Shown here: one piece after another, positions 1-7,481 of the stretch
Layout of the letters: each line of letters opens with the position of its first letter
Position numbering within the stretch: position 1 is the first letter of the stretch
Assembly: GCF_900105115.1 (NCBI RefSeq)
Contig: NZ_FNRV01000001.1
Location: 1,302,001-1,366,000, forward strand
Length of the DNA: 64,000 nt
From: Pseudomonas mohnii
GTDB lineage: Bacteria > Pseudomonadota > Gammaproteobacteria > Pseudomonadales > Pseudomonadaceae
Direction of reading: 5' to 3'
Translations under genes and position numbers: made by a program
The notes under the pieces: generated by a model
What the model was told of the DNA's origin: nothing
Databases searched by the model: none
Seen by the model: only the letters and a program-made list of their open reading frames with translations

Positions 1-761
1 TTCAGGAAGTGGGCTGCAACGTGGTGGGCGACGTCAGCGCCGAGACGGTCGACCAACTGGCCGAGTTGGCCGCCGACCTTGGCATTCCACACCGGCCAGG
101 TGCCGTAGCGCTTGCGGTAGGCCATGGCGTAGTTCGCCCAGACCTTGAAGGTTTTGCAGGTCTGGTCCTTGGGGCCCGGCATGTCTGCGGGGATCTCAAC
201 CCGTGGAGCGTCAGAGCGATCAACCACCAGCACCAAGCCGCGGGACTGGGTCGGCTTGTCCGAGCCATCCTGCAAGCTGTGACTGGTCTCCTGATTGGTA
301 ACCTGATTATTGGTATCCTGATTTGTCGGAGATTTTTCCGACCCTAGATCGGATTTTTTTCCGACCTTGCTCGGATATTTTTCCGAGGTAGATCGGATTT
401 TTTTCCGACCCTTGGATTCTGGCGGGGTCGGATATTTTTCCGACCCATCCTGCTTCTTGTTCCACTCGGCGGCTTTCTGGGTCAGGCGAAAAAGCGTGAT
501 GTTCGAAGTGCTGGAAAGCTCGATCAAACCAGCTTCTTCCAGGGCCTTCAGCATGCGATACGCCGTGTCCGGCTTGTCGGTCAGCAAAGGCAGCTCTTCC
601 ACGATCTTGGCCTTGCTCAAAGCAAAGAAGATCCCGTCATCAGTCTTGAGCGCTTTGGCCCAGCTTGGGCAGCCGTAGACGAACGCGAACAGCAACGCTT
701 GTTGGGAGTTGAGCCCCCACTCAAGCGCCTTCGCCTGGTTGATCGTCACGGTGAATTGCAT
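1..761 (-). CDS. phage replication initiator (O-like), C-terminus cut by window
   Basis: Runs off the left edge, so only the first 253 residues are seen. Residues 1-105 read as a winged-helix DNA-binding domain (starts MQFTVTINQAKALEW) of the kind found at the N-terminus of phage replication proteins. Residues about 105-150 are a low-complexity linker with repeated SEKxP units, because the gene carries palindromic iterons there. The 3' part (KVWANYAMAYRKRYG and on) fits a helical domain. The start lies 1 base after the Rha stop, so the two are co-transcribed. As in lambda O, the protein probably binds the origin inside its own gene and recruits the helicase. Family inferred from layout and sequence feel; not searched. 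Confidence 0.8.
   Translation of the reverse strand, partial: MQFTVTINQAKALEWGLNSQQALLFAFVYGCPSWAKALKTDDGIFFALSKAKIVEELPLLTDKPDTAYRMLKALEEAGLIELSSTSNITLFRLTQKAAEWNKKQDGSEKYPTPPESKGRKKIRSTSEKYPSKVGKKSDLGSEKSPTNQDTNNQVTNQETSHSLQDGSDKPTQSRGLVLVVDRSDAPRVEIPADMPGPKDQTCKTFKVWANYAMAYRKRYGTWPVWNAKVGGQLGQLVDRLGADVAHHVAAHFL
326..443. repeat. five 16-bp palindromic iterons, probable phage replication origin
   Basis: Five copies of TCGGA-N6-TCCGA start at 326, 349, 371, 393 and 428. The five-base arms are perfect in all five, the centres are A/T rich, and the first four are spaced 22-23 bases apart, about two helical turns. All lie inside the replication gene, as the lambda origin lies inside O. In the protein they encode repeated SEKYP or KKSD units. 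Direct observation for the repeats; origin function is inferred. Confidence 0.8.
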
Positions 762-762
762 G

Positions 763-1569
763 TCAGGCCTTCCCGACCAGTGCGGCCAGTTCGAGGAAGC
801 GATCGACGTACCAGTGAGGCTGCGTCTCGCGAGGGGATTGAGGGTTGATGAGGTTCTTGCCGTAGGTCATGCCCTTGTCGGTCACGCACCAGAAGTTGAC
901 CGTTTCCTGCTTGGAGTTCTTGCGCGGGAGCTGCCTGAGGAAGCCCTTGGCGGCCAGTGCGCGATTGAAGGCGGCCGCTGTGCTGGCGATGCCGTGATCT
1001 TTGATCAGGGCAGTAATGGCCTTAGTGGGCATGGAGCTGCCACCGGTGGCGTCTGGTGCGGCATCGACGGCGTAGCCAGGCAGGAACTTCGGATCAAGCC
1101 CGTTGTTCTGGGCGATCTTCGTGAGCATCAGCATTTGGCTGGATGGTGCAGGCTTTAGGAGGCGCGTGAAGCACTCCATGATTGCCAGTTCACCGACGAC
1201 CTTCGTGCCATTGAGCAAGACCTGCGCGCGCGCGCCCTGTTGCTGTTCCAGTTCGCGCCAGCGGCGAATCACCTTCATGCGCATCGGAGCGCTGTAGCCG
1301 GTGAGTAGGCAGTCGGTGTGCTCGCGGTCGAGCAAATACTGCACCTGCTCACGGTTGCGACCATCCAGATAGATGTCCTCAAAACTGAGTACATCTACTT
1401 TCAGGTCTTTCAGCATTGCCACGATGTCGCGCTTCACGTTGTCGTGACGCTTGCCGGTGACATTGGCGATCTCGAGTGAGGACATCGTGGTACGCGACAC
1501 GTTTTCAGAATTAACAAAACGTGTCGCGACATTGGCTGGAGTATTGACGTGGGAAATTTGGTTGTTCAT
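763..1569 (-). CDS. rha: Rha family phage regulatory protein
   Basis: 268 residues. Residues about 28-115 match the Rha/pRha pattern (SSLEIANVTGKRHDNVKRDI, later YLLDREHTDCLLTGYSA and MRMKVIRRWRELE). The C-terminal half (from KIAQNNGLDPKFLPGYA) looks like a KilAC/antirepressor-type DNA-binding tail. A GAGG ribosome site sits 6 bases before the ATG. It lies between the YmfL-like gene and the replication gene in the early minus-strand operon. Rha of phage P22 and relatives interferes with infection of strains lacking IHF; the role here is inferred from family only. Confidence 0.85.
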   Translation of the reverse strand: MNNQISHVNTPANVATRFVNSENVSRTTMSSLEIANVTGKRHDNVKRDIVAMLKDLKVDVLSFEDIYLDGRNREQVQYLLDREHTDCLLTGYSAPMRMKVIRRWRELEQQQGARAQVLLNGTKVVGELAIMECFTRLLKPAPSSQMLMLTKIAQNNGLDPKFLPGYAVDAAPDATGGSSMPTKAITALIKDHGIASTAAAFNRALAAKGFLRQLPRKNSKQETVNFWCVTDKGMTYGKNLINPQSPRETQPHWYVDRFLELAALVGKA

Positions 1570-1594
1570 GCTTACCTCATCACGTTGTGCGAAT

Positions 1595-1620
1595 AAGCCG
1601 GGTCACTACCCCGGCTTTTT
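1595..1620 (+). terminator. possible intrinsic terminator (plus direction)
   Basis: AAGCCGGG, 7-base loop, CCCGGCTT followed by TTT. It sits in the leader of rha and points against the surrounding minus-strand genes, so it may stop antisense transcripts or may be a chance hairpin in the rha mRNA leader. Confidence 0.35.
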
Positions 1621-1824
1621 CATGTCTGAAATTCAGTCGATTGCTTTTCCGCAGGCGCAACTAATCCCGTCGGCAGGGCTTCTGCCCTCAGCGTTCAATG
1701 TCCTCAAGCGTCCTGTTGTCTTGCTGTCCATTTCCTTTCCCCTGATGGTCGTCCTGGTGCGAGCGGCTTAACTGCCGGCTACGCCCGTGTTGCTCTTCGG
1801 CCCCCGCCGATGTGTTGCGATTAC

Positions 1825-2289
1825 TTACCCGGCCTTGTGCAGCTCTATCACCGCAGCTACAGCCTCGAGGCTGGCCGACATGTACTTGGCATGCAGGGCG
1901 CGGATCTTCTTGGCTTCTGCGGCATCGATCTCGCCGTCTTCCAGTGCAGTCGCCACCATCTGATCCAGGGCGCCGCGCTGTGCCGAGGCATTCAGTGAGC
2001 GCTGGTACAGGTCGACGTTATCCAGCTGGCCTGCCTCGGGCAGTCGAACGAACACACCGCCGTACATGGCGCAGATGTAGTTGGGCAGGTGTTCGGTTTT
2101 GGTTTCGCTTTCCAGGACGAAGATTTCGGTGTCGCTCAAAGGCTTGCAACCCGCCGTCTCGTAGATCTGGTTTTCGAGGCGTTTGTCCTTGATGCCCAGG
2201 CGAGCGGCAGCGCAGTCCATGCCGCCTGGGAAGGCGGTGGATACGGCAGCCATCACTTGGCGACGGGTCTCTAGTACGAGCGTTTTCAT
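1825..2289 (-). CDS. YmfL-like / CII-like regulatory protein
   Basis: 154 residues starting MKTLVLETRRQVMAAV, with the FPGGMDCAAARLG segment typical of the YmfL family of putative regulators next to cro in lambdoid prophages. The N-terminal 60 residues can form a helix-turn-helix; the C-terminal half is helical and acidic. Second gene of the early operon after the Cro-like gene, the place of cII in lambda. A CII-like role is inferred from position and fold, not proven. Confidence 0.8.
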   Translation of the reverse strand: MKTLVLETRRQVMAAVSTAFPGGMDCAAARLGIKDKRLENQIYETAGCKPLSDTEIFVLESETKTEHLPNYICAMYGGVFVRLPEAGQLDNVDLYQRSLNASAQRGALDQMVATALEDGEIDAAEAKKIRALHAKYMSASLEAVAAVIELHKAG

Positions 2290-2355
2290 GTCCTAGTTTT
2301 TCCTTTGTGCTGATACGGCCAAAATGCCATCACCGAAATGATCAAGGACGCATCC

Positions 2356-2568
2356 ATGACCGACTCTTCCGAACTACAAGGCGAGGTAGCCGCCCTTTGC
2401 TGCTTGGTAGTCGCACTGGCTTCCACCCTTCCCTTGTCGTCTCAACTCAGGCTTTGGCCTGCGTTTGAGAGGGTTGCCGGTCCGTTACGGGGTCGGCTTG
2501 GTCGTGAAGAGCTGCGAGGGTTTGAGCGGGCGACTGCATCACTCAGTTCGCAGCGGGTTGTGGGTTAG
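2356..2568 (+). CDS. small phage protein of unknown function
   Basis: 70 residues starting MTDSSELQGEVAALC, with a hydrophobic helix (about residues 8-28) then a basic tail. An AAGGA ribosome site lies 8 bases before this ATG; an earlier in-frame ATG at 2338 lacks one. It fills the otherwise empty gap between the YmfL-like gene and the Cro-like gene on the opposite strand, and its last 4 bases overlap the end of the Cro-like gene. No function recognised. Confidence 0.55.
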   Translation: MTDSSELQGEVAALCCLVVALASTLPLSSQLRLWPAFERVAGPLRGRLGREELRGFERATASLSSQRVVG

Positions 2569-2795
2569 GCGGCGGAAAGTGATTCAGTCGGATAGAGATC
2601 CGGCCGCAGCTCGTGGCGCGACACGCCGGTGGCTTTTTCGATTTCGAGAACTCGCTCGGCAGGGACACGCCCGGAGGCGCACATTTTCTGCACCGCCTGA
2701 GGAGTGACCTTGAGGAGGCGAGCTAGGGCGGACTGCCCGCCAGCGGCTTTAGCCGCCCTGCAGATAGGCAGGTCTTCGATAAGTAGCTCTTCCAT
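2565..2795 (-). CDS. Cro/YdaS-like repressor
   Basis: 76 residues from the ATG preceded by GAGG. The helix-turn-helix segment GGQSALARLLKVTPQAVQKM followed by VPAERVLEIEKATGVSRHEL fits the YdaS/Cro group that binds phage operators. Divergent from the CI-like gene across 106 bases holding repeated TTACAAC operators. First gene of the early minus-strand operon; expected to shut off cI and tune early transcription. Confidence 0.88.
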   Translation of the reverse strand: MEELLIEDLPICRAAKAAGGQSALARLLKVTPQAVQKMCASGRVPAERVLEIEKATGVSRHELRPDLYPTESLSAA

Positions 2796-2808
2796 TTTGA
2801 ACCTCAAA

Positions 2809-2880
2809 GTTACAATTACAACCAGAGGTTATCGTATGATAAGCCAACTTACAACTTACATTCACAGTGAAAATTACAAC
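2809..2880. promoter_or_regulatory. cro/cI divergent operator region (OR-like)
   Basis: The 106-base gap between the Cro-like and CI-like starts holds TTACAA(C/T) in direct repeat at 2810, 2817, 2849 and 2875, two of them as ATTACAAC (2815-2822 and 2873-2880), plus the palindrome TTATC-GTAT-GATAA at 2829-2842. The same ATTACAAC motif returns upstream of the plus-strand operon at 8553. Binding by the two repressors is inferred. Confidence 0.7.
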
Positions 2881-2901
2881 TACCGGTTGCATCATTGAGC
2901 T

Positions 2902-3615
2902 ATGAGCACATTAGGTAAGCGCATAGCGCAAAAACGAGAGCAATCAGGGTTGAGTCAGTCTGAGCTGGCTCGCCGCCTTGGCTTGTCGCCTCAAGCAATC
3001 CAGAAATGGGAGTCGGAGGCTTCGGTTCCGCGAGGACGGAGGCTCGACGAAATAGCAGGCGCCCTTTCGACTTCGGTCGGTTTTTTGGTCACTGGCGAGG
3101 CTGCAGCTGAGGCTCAGCGCAAGATTGAATCGAACGCCACAATGATCGGCTCAATTGACGTATGGGATGACGACACCCCGCTGGACGATGATGAGGTTTA
3201 CGTGCCGTTCCTTAAGGAAGTGGAGCTGTCGGCAGGGAGCGGGAAGACCGTCGTTGAGCAATCCCACAAGCAGAAACTGCGCTTTGGAAAGCTGACCCTG
3301 CGACGCCAAGGCGTACAGCCGAGCGAGGCTGTATGTGTAACTGTAAGCGGGAACAGCATGGAGCCTGTGCTGCCGGACAAAAGCACCGTGGGTGTTGACC
3401 AGGGCAGCACAAGTGTTGTGGACGGAAAGATGTATGCCATCGATCACGACGGCCAGCTCCGGGTAAAAACCCTCTACCGTCTGCCAGGTGGAGGCGTCCG
3501 TATGCGCAGCTTCAATCGGGACGAGCACCCTGATGAGGAGTACACGGCGCAAGAGATGGCCGAGCGGAACATTCACATCAAAGGCAGGGTTTTCTGGTCG
3601 TCCGTACTTTGGTAG
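2902..3615 (+). CDS. cI: CI-type phage repressor, S24 (LexA-like) self-cleaving
   Basis: 237 residues. Residues 5-62 form an HTH_3 domain (SQSELARRLGLSPQAIQKWE). The S24 domain covers about 100-230, with the probable cleavage site Ala111-Gly112, catalytic Ser152 in GNSMEP and Lys189 in RVKTLY. RecA-stimulated self-cleavage therefore should induce the prophage after DNA damage. Divergent from the Cro-like gene; the following cargo genes lie on the same strand and may be expressed from the repressor promoter in the lysogen. Confidence 0.93.
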   Translation: MSTLGKRIAQKREQSGLSQSELARRLGLSPQAIQKWESEASVPRGRRLDEIAGALSTSVGFLVTGEAAAEAQRKIESNATMIGSIDVWDDDTPLDDDEVYVPFLKEVELSAGSGKTVVEQSHKQKLRFGKLTLRRQGVQPSEAVCVTVSGNSMEPVLPDKSTVGVDQGSTSVVDGKMYAIDHDGQLRVKTLYRLPGGGVRMRSFNRDEHPDEEYTAQEMAERNIHIKGRVFWSSVLW

Positions 3616-3654
3616 TGCCGCTGATCAGCCTGTAAAAAATCCAGCGAGGAAGTT

Positions 3655-3894
3655 ATGCCCCTCACCAAGCCCAACCAACAGTTACGCCGTGATCTGAAAG
3701 AAGTCGCTGCCCTGCTCAAGTGGTCAGGGGTCGACCTGACGGGGATGACTGTACGGTTATCCGAGTCGGGGCTTGAGGCTGAGGCGCGGGAGCTGCTCAA
3801 GATAGTGGCGAGCTTTCCGGATGCCGAGGACAAGCTGGTGGCTTATGCCGCAGAGGTACAAATAGGGCTTGTTACCAGGGTGAAGGCTGAATAA
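3655..3894 (+). CDS. small cargo protein, family A copy 1
   Basis: 79 residues, helical, starting MPLTKPNQQLRRDLKE, with GAGG 6 bases before the ATG. Clearly paralogous to the 60-residue protein at 4657-4839: shared MPLxxPxQxLxRDLK start and shared end (DxLxAxAxEVxxGxxxRxKA); copy 2 lacks about 20 central residues. Lies 39 bases after cI in the lysogenic cargo region. No function recognised. Confidence 0.75.
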   Translation: MPLTKPNQQLRRDLKEVAALLKWSGVDLTGMTVRLSESGLEAEARELLKIVASFPDAEDKLVAYAAEVQIGLVTRVKAE

Positions 3895-3941
3895 CTGGAA
3901 CAGCGGTGAGAAGCAGGTGATTTAATCAAGGGCCTATCAAG

Positions 3942-4130
3942 ATGGCGCACTCGCTTCAATACCACATAGGCGAATCCGTCCGTGCCATTGAGGTCGAGGC
4001 GGAGCGACTGCTGGACGTAATGGACAGCCTCAAAGAAGCCGGAAATGAAGATCTGTCTAATACTGTCTTGGTTCAGGTGCAGAAGCTTCTTGAGGTTGCG
4101 ATAGCGCTGAGAATTGCTGCATCGGGGTGA
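3942..4130 (+). CDS. small cargo protein, family B copy 1
   Basis: 62 residues, almost wholly helical (MAHSLQYHIGESVRAIEVEAERLL). Paralogous to 4462-4647: both start M(A/G)HS, share EAE(R/K) and the pattern EAG-xxxL(S/A)-xxVLxQxxxLLExxxALR. The ribosome site is weak. Sits after family A copy 1. Function unknown. Confidence 0.7.
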   Translation: MAHSLQYHIGESVRAIEVEAERLLDVMDSLKEAGNEDLSNTVLVQVQKLLEVAIALRIAASG

Positions 4131-4227
4131 AAGCCGAGCTTGAGTTGGGGAAAGATTGCGCGAGCCAAGCCTGAATGGGCGTGGCGGTTTTGTAAAACAC
4201 GGAGCTCCATTAATTCCAAGGATAGGT

Positions 4228-4428
4228 ATGAAAAAGACAATAGCTCTATCGATGCTGGCGCTGCTTTTAGGCTGCAGTACTCACAAGCCTGAACCTCCCA
4301 TCCTCCCGCAGGGCAACATGCCGATGACGGAGCGGGAGTACCAAGAATCAGAGCTGTTGCTGCTCAATGGGCAGAAGCTGCCTCCTGAAGAGTACCAGCG
4401 GCGGCGAAATGAGATTTTGGCGCGCTAG
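4228..4428 (+). CDS. small predicted lipoprotein
   Basis: 66 residues from the ATG preceded by AAGGATAGGT. MKKTIALSMLALLLGC is a classic lipoprotein signal with lipobox LLGC (Cys16); the mature part is about 50 polar residues (EREYQESELLLLNGQKLPPEEYQ is split by helices). Upstream in-frame codons exist but have no ribosome site. It sits between the B copies of the duplicated cassettes and is probably made in the lysogen. Phage lipoproteins in this position often alter the host surface; that role is only inferred. Confidence 0.75.
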   Translation: MKKTIALSMLALLLGCSTHKPEPPILPQGNMPMTEREYQESELLLLNGQKLPPEEYQRRRNEILAR

Positions 4429-4461
4429 GAACTGCGTAACGACAACTTACAGGAGGTAGCC

Positions 4462-4647
4462 ATGGGTCACTCGGTGAAATTCCAGGCCGAGGTCTTGGCG
4501 AAGGATCTGGAGGCTCAGGCCGAAAAGATGCTTGAGCAGGAATTGATTTTTAGAGAGGCGGGACGGCCGGCACTGGCCGACCAAGTATTGGCGCAGCACA
4601 AACGATTGCTTGAAGCCATTGCAGCGCTTCGAGATCTGAATAAGTGA
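4462..4647 (+). CDS. small cargo protein, family B copy 2
   Basis: 61 residues, helical, starting MGHSVKFQAEVLAKDLEAQ, with a strong AGGAGG site before the ATG. Paralogue of 3942-4130. It ends 9 bases before family A copy 2, so the two are translated together. Confidence 0.75.
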   Translation: MGHSVKFQAEVLAKDLEAQAEKMLEQELIFREAGRPALADQVLAQHKRLLEAIAALRDLNK

Positions 4648-4656
4648 TAGGACGCC

Positions 4657-4839
4657 ATGCCGCTCAACAATCCAAAACAAGAACTAAAGCGCGACCTGAA
4701 AGACGCTGCCGCCGCTCTTGAGCATGCCGATACCCTGGCACTGATGATGCTGATCAGCGGGCTTTATGCGGGAGATCGGCTGTCGGCGCTAGCGGATGAG
4801 GTGATGGCGGGAAGGATTGTGCGGGGGAAGGCTGGGTAG
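4657..4839 (+). CDS. small cargo protein, family A copy 2
   Basis: 60 residues, starting MPLNNPKQELKRDLKD, shorter paralogue of 3655-3894 with a missing central segment. AGGA lies 6 bases before the ATG. Order here is B then A, the reverse of the first pair (A then B). Confidence 0.72.
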   Translation: MPLNNPKQELKRDLKDAAAALEHADTLALMMLISGLYAGDRLSALADEVMAGRIVRGKAG

Positions 4840-4889
4840 GTGGGCTGGTGGAGATTTTTAGGGCAGTTTTCAATCATAAGGGAAGTGAG

Positions 4890-5192
4890 ATGACCAGAGA
4901 ATACGAGCGCAACGATGTGCCACCCCAATCGCCAGTGGTGAAGAGGACGGCAAATCACATTAATGAACACTGTACCGCTGTATTTGTCATGGCTATGGGG
5001 ACGCCAGAAGGTCAGCGACTGGTTCTTCAGTTCGGAAGGGATGCTGTCGAGCTTTCTGACGGATCGACGCGAGGCAACAGTATCGTTAGCACGATCCAGC
5101 ATACCTTTGCGAACATCACTATTGATTCGTCCGAAGCCGTGCGAATGGCCGAAGCTATACTGGACTTGGCTAAGGGCAAGACGGGTCGCTAA
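4890..5192 (+). CDS. phage cargo protein of unknown function
   Basis: 100 residues from the ATG preceded by GGAAG. Mixed alpha/beta (VFVMAMGTPEGQRLVLQFG, later SEAVRMAEAILDLAKGK). An in-frame upstream ATG at 4848 lacks a ribosome site. Ends 2 bases before the next gene. No family recognised. Confidence 0.65.
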   Translation: MTREYERNDVPPQSPVVKRTANHINEHCTAVFVMAMGTPEGQRLVLQFGRDAVELSDGSTRGNSIVSTIQHTFANITIDSSEAVRMAEAILDLAKGKTGR

Positions 5193-5194
5193 CC

Positions 5195-5728
5195 ATGATG
5201 AAGCCCGATCAGCGCGCGCAAGCTAATCTTGCTACCTTCTCCATTGTGATCGCGCAAGCCAAAAGCGACCCTGAGCTCCGAGACGCCGTTCTGGCTGACG
5301 GGGCATTTCGCACGATATGGCCCTTGATTGGAGGGCATCATGACAAAGCTGATCCCGTGGAGGATACTGGCACAATGAATGACATATCCCGCGAAGAACT
5401 CGATGCAAAATTATCCGCCGTAGAAGCGCGGATGGATCGTCGCATCGCAGATTTTCAAAGCGATATGCGCCAGGCTGTGAGTGACTTTCGGCTTGAGATT
5501 CAGCCTTTGAAAGGCATGAAGACGAATATCTGGTCGGCGACAGCAGTTATGGTTGGCACCATCATCGCTGTTGTTGGCCTGTCCTTTACTGCCTTTGACT
5601 CTGGGCGCGAAACTTCTGCGCTTGTGCAAGAGGCTAAGCAGCAGTCATTAGAAACCCGGCAGCTGCTCGAGCAAATTCAAGCGCAGCAGAAGGCTTTGGT
5701 TGCTCCACAACCAACCACCTCCAAGTAA
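5195..5728 (+). CDS. membrane-anchored coiled-coil cargo protein
   Basis: Up to 177 residues. The segment from MNDISREELDAKLSAVEAR (residue 61, position 5375, GGAGG 13 bases upstream) to the end has the layout of a common Pseudomonas prophage protein: acidic coiled coil, one membrane helix (about residues 112-132, SATAVMVGTIIAVVGLSF) and a Gln-rich coiled-coil tail. The first 60 residues could be a separate or fused unit, and translation may begin at either ATG. Likely anchored in the inner membrane; function unknown. Confidence 0.7.
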   Translation: MMKPDQRAQANLATFSIVIAQAKSDPELRDAVLADGAFRTIWPLIGGHHDKADPVEDTGTMNDISREELDAKLSAVEARMDRRIADFQSDMRQAVSDFRLEIQPLKGMKTNIWSATAVMVGTIIAVVGLSFTAFDSGRETSALVQEAKQQSLETRQLLEQIQAQQKALVAPQPTTSK

Positions 5729-5754
5729 AAAGCCCGGCCCAGCGCCGGGCTTTT
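5727..5754 (+). terminator. intrinsic terminator
   Basis: AAGCCCGGC, short loop, GCCGGGCTT followed by TT, directly at the stop codon of the preceding membrane-protein gene. Confidence 0.85.
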
Positions 5755-5853
5755 CGTATCTGGCACCACCTCCCTCCCATAACCTGGCGATCAGCGGCCA
5801 CTCTTCCATGTTCCCATGGACTAAAATCGGGTTGAGCGATGGAGGGATTACGC

Positions 5854-6051
5854 ATGGACAAGCCGAAAAACGCAGAAGAGATGCGAGCGCTGCTGCTCAG
5901 CCAGCACCCCAACCTGAAAGATGATCTTGCGAAGATTTCAGACTTTGAGCTGCTGCAGCTCATGATCTGCGCCTACGAATGCGCGATTGGCATCAAAGAA
6001 GCCGAGATGGGCGAGATGGCCAGGGCGCTCTTTTCCCCTATGCTCCATTGA
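5854..6051 (+). CDS. small phage protein of unknown function
   Basis: 65 residues from the ATG preceded by GGAGGG and 7 bases. Helical and acidic (MDKPKNAEEMRALLLSQHP). The 214 bases after it, to the terminator at 6266, show only weak hairpins and no convincing gene. Confidence 0.65.
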   Translation: MDKPKNAEEMRALLLSQHPNLKDDLAKISDFELLQLMICAYECAIGIKEAEMGEMARALFSPMLH

Positions 6052-6265
6052 TTTCATCCGGCCCGTACATCTGGACGGCTTTTTTCGTATCCGCCCTGTC
6101 ACGCCTTCGTCACAGCTATCCCGCACAATGCGGGCAGCCAAAGGGATTTGGCCCCGTGCATCAAGAGCCCAGTCAAGTGCCGGGCCTTTCGTTCCCGACT
6201 TGAAACCATGAAAGCTCCGACTAAGCTAAAAATTAGCTGAAGGAGCGGCTCTCGGTGAAAAAGAC

Positions 6266-6288
6266 AGCCCGCTTACGCGGGCTTTTTT
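6266..6288 (+). terminator. intrinsic terminator
   Basis: AGCCCGC-TTAC-GCGGGCT followed by TTTTT. Confidence 0.85.
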
Positions 6289-6355
6289 ATTTGCTCAGTA
6301 GGCCGGTGGCTCGCAGCAGCTACCGCTCGGGCTCTATTTAAAATGGTGGCATCCC

Positions 6356-6598
6356 ATGGATACCATGACCAAGCAACAAATCGAAGTGATACTCTCGGAT
6401 CGACTACCGAACTGCACTGTCTCCTGCTCGATAAATCCAGATGGCACGCTGGCGGTGGCGTTGACAGGACCATCCTCACAGCAATTTACTGTCATAAACG
6501 TCGACCGTCTCCAATATCACGGGGCGGCTGGAATCAACAGGCTTGTACGGGAGATCCTGGAAGAGATGGTTATCACTCGGAAGTCCTCTAGCTTTTGA
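6356..6598 (+). CDS. small conserved phage protein of unknown function
   Basis: 80 residues (76 from the second ATG at 6365). Beta-rich centre CSINPDGTLAVALTGPSSQQ, then a helical end (INRLVREILEEMV). The NPDG turn recalls DUF1652-type Pseudomonas proteins, but the match is not firm. No clear ribosome site, so the start is uncertain. Confidence 0.6.
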   Translation: MDTMTKQQIEVILSDRLPNCTVSCSINPDGTLAVALTGPSSQQFTVINVDRLQYHGAAGINRLVREILEEMVITRKSSSF

Positions 6599-6631
6599 CA
6601 CTGCACTACCAACTGCAAAAGCTATCAAGCT

Positions 6632-6853
6632 CTATCCCTCACAGATCGTGCCTTCCACCGCGCGCGCATAGGATAGCGTCGCCACCCCTATCAAGGTCTT
6701 GCGCTCTTCTGGATCAATAATCCGCTTCTCCCGAAAATTGTCAGCGAGCCGAAGCAATTCGTCGTACTGCTCCTGCGCATTCATCTGGTCTTCTGGGTTC
6801 GTCAGTAACTCATGCCAGGCGTAAAGCGCCTGTGCTTTCGCGTCATCGTACAT
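6632..6853 (-). CDS. small helical protein, paralogue 1 (DUF1654 partner)
   Basis: 73 residues starting MYDDAKAQALYAWHELL; GGAG sits 6 bases before the ATG. Contains YDELLRLADNFREKRIIDPEE, which matches YDELISVADNLLARGIIDCSE in the gene at 7482-7682. Each copy stands divergent to, and just upstream of, a DUF1654 gene. Function unknown. Confidence 0.72.
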   Translation of the reverse strand: MYDDAKAQALYAWHELLTNPEDQMNAQEQYDELLRLADNFREKRIIDPEERKTLIGVATLSYARAVEGTICEG

Positions 6854-7099
6854 GGCCTACTCCGAAATTTTTTTGGTAGAGCTCAGAAGACTTCGGGAAA
6901 TTCAGTGGTCCGGACATACGGTATGAAGCGCAACGGCGCCGGGCTTTTTGTTTCCGCCCTCCCGCCCCTCTTGCCGGCATCGACCTGCACATAACGCAAC
7001 GGCCTGCTGATTTTCGGTCGACCTGAAGCTAGTCGAAGCCCACGACCCAAAAGAGTACAAAAGTACTCCTTCCGTATTGCCTTTTAGCGATGGATAAAA

Positions 7100-7119
7100 T
7101 ACTGTTTATTCATACAGTA
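7100..7119 (+). promoter_or_regulatory. LexA (SOS) box upstream of phage DUF1654 gene
   Basis: TACTGT-N8-ACAGTA fits the gammaproteobacterial LexA consensus in all conserved positions and is symmetric to TACTG/CAGTA. It ends 15 bases before the DUF1654 start, so LexA would block its promoter until DNA damage. Confidence 0.85.
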
Positions 7120-7134
7120 AATCAGAGATCCATC

Positions 7135-7392
7135 ATGGCAAAGGCAAAGAAAGAACCTACCCCTCCTACTCCGCCCTCCTCCTACGATCTGATGGGCATG
7201 CGTGTGCAGAAGATCATCAATTCGACTGGTGCGCAGACTGCAAAGCGAGCGGTCATCTATAAAGCCCCGGACGAGCTGCAGGATGATTGGGAGCAGTTGC
7301 TCGAGGCGATTGATGAAGCGGACAACGTGACCATCGCTCACCAGGATGATGGAGGCGTCCAGGTTTTCTGGACCGTGCCGAAAGACGATTGA
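7135..7392 (+). CDS. DUF1654 family protein (phage copy)
   Basis: 85 residues from the ATG that follows the LexA box. Proline-rich start (EPTPPTPPSS), then the DUF1654 core YDLMGMRVQKIINS, a PDEL-DDWEQLLEAIDE helix and DDGGVQVFWTVPKDD at the end. Very like the chromosomal DUF1654 gene at 41393-41632, which has its own LexA box. DUF1654 is a Pseudomonas family of unknown function; SOS control is inferred from the box. Confidence 0.88.
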   Translation: MAKAKKEPTPPTPPSSYDLMGMRVQKIINSTGAQTAKRAVIYKAPDELQDDWEQLLEAIDEADNVTIAHQDDGGVQVFWTVPKDD

Positions 7393-7409
7393 TCAAAACG
7401 AATGACTGA

Positions 7410-7436
7410 AGCCCGCCGATGTGCGGGCTTTTCTTT
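7410..7436 (+). terminator. intrinsic terminator
   Basis: AGCCCGC, 6-base loop, GCGGGCT followed by TTTCTTT, 18 bases after the DUF1654 stop. The sequence from the end of the gene through this hairpin is repeated at 7981-8031. Confidence 0.85.
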
Positions 7437-7481
7437 GCTTGCGATACAGATTCGTGACCTTGGCTGCCTGACTGCCCTGCC

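Noticed and set aside
326-443. CRISPR-like array
   Set aside because: Units are short palindromes with unequal short spacers inside a gene; they fit iterons.
709-1158. Plus-strand frame of 149 codons across rha
   Set aside because: Antisense to a well-supported Rha gene; no ribosome site.
6054-6230. Weak hairpins after the gene at 5854
   Set aside because: Stems are short or bulged and lack a convincing T run, except the one at 6266, which is listed.
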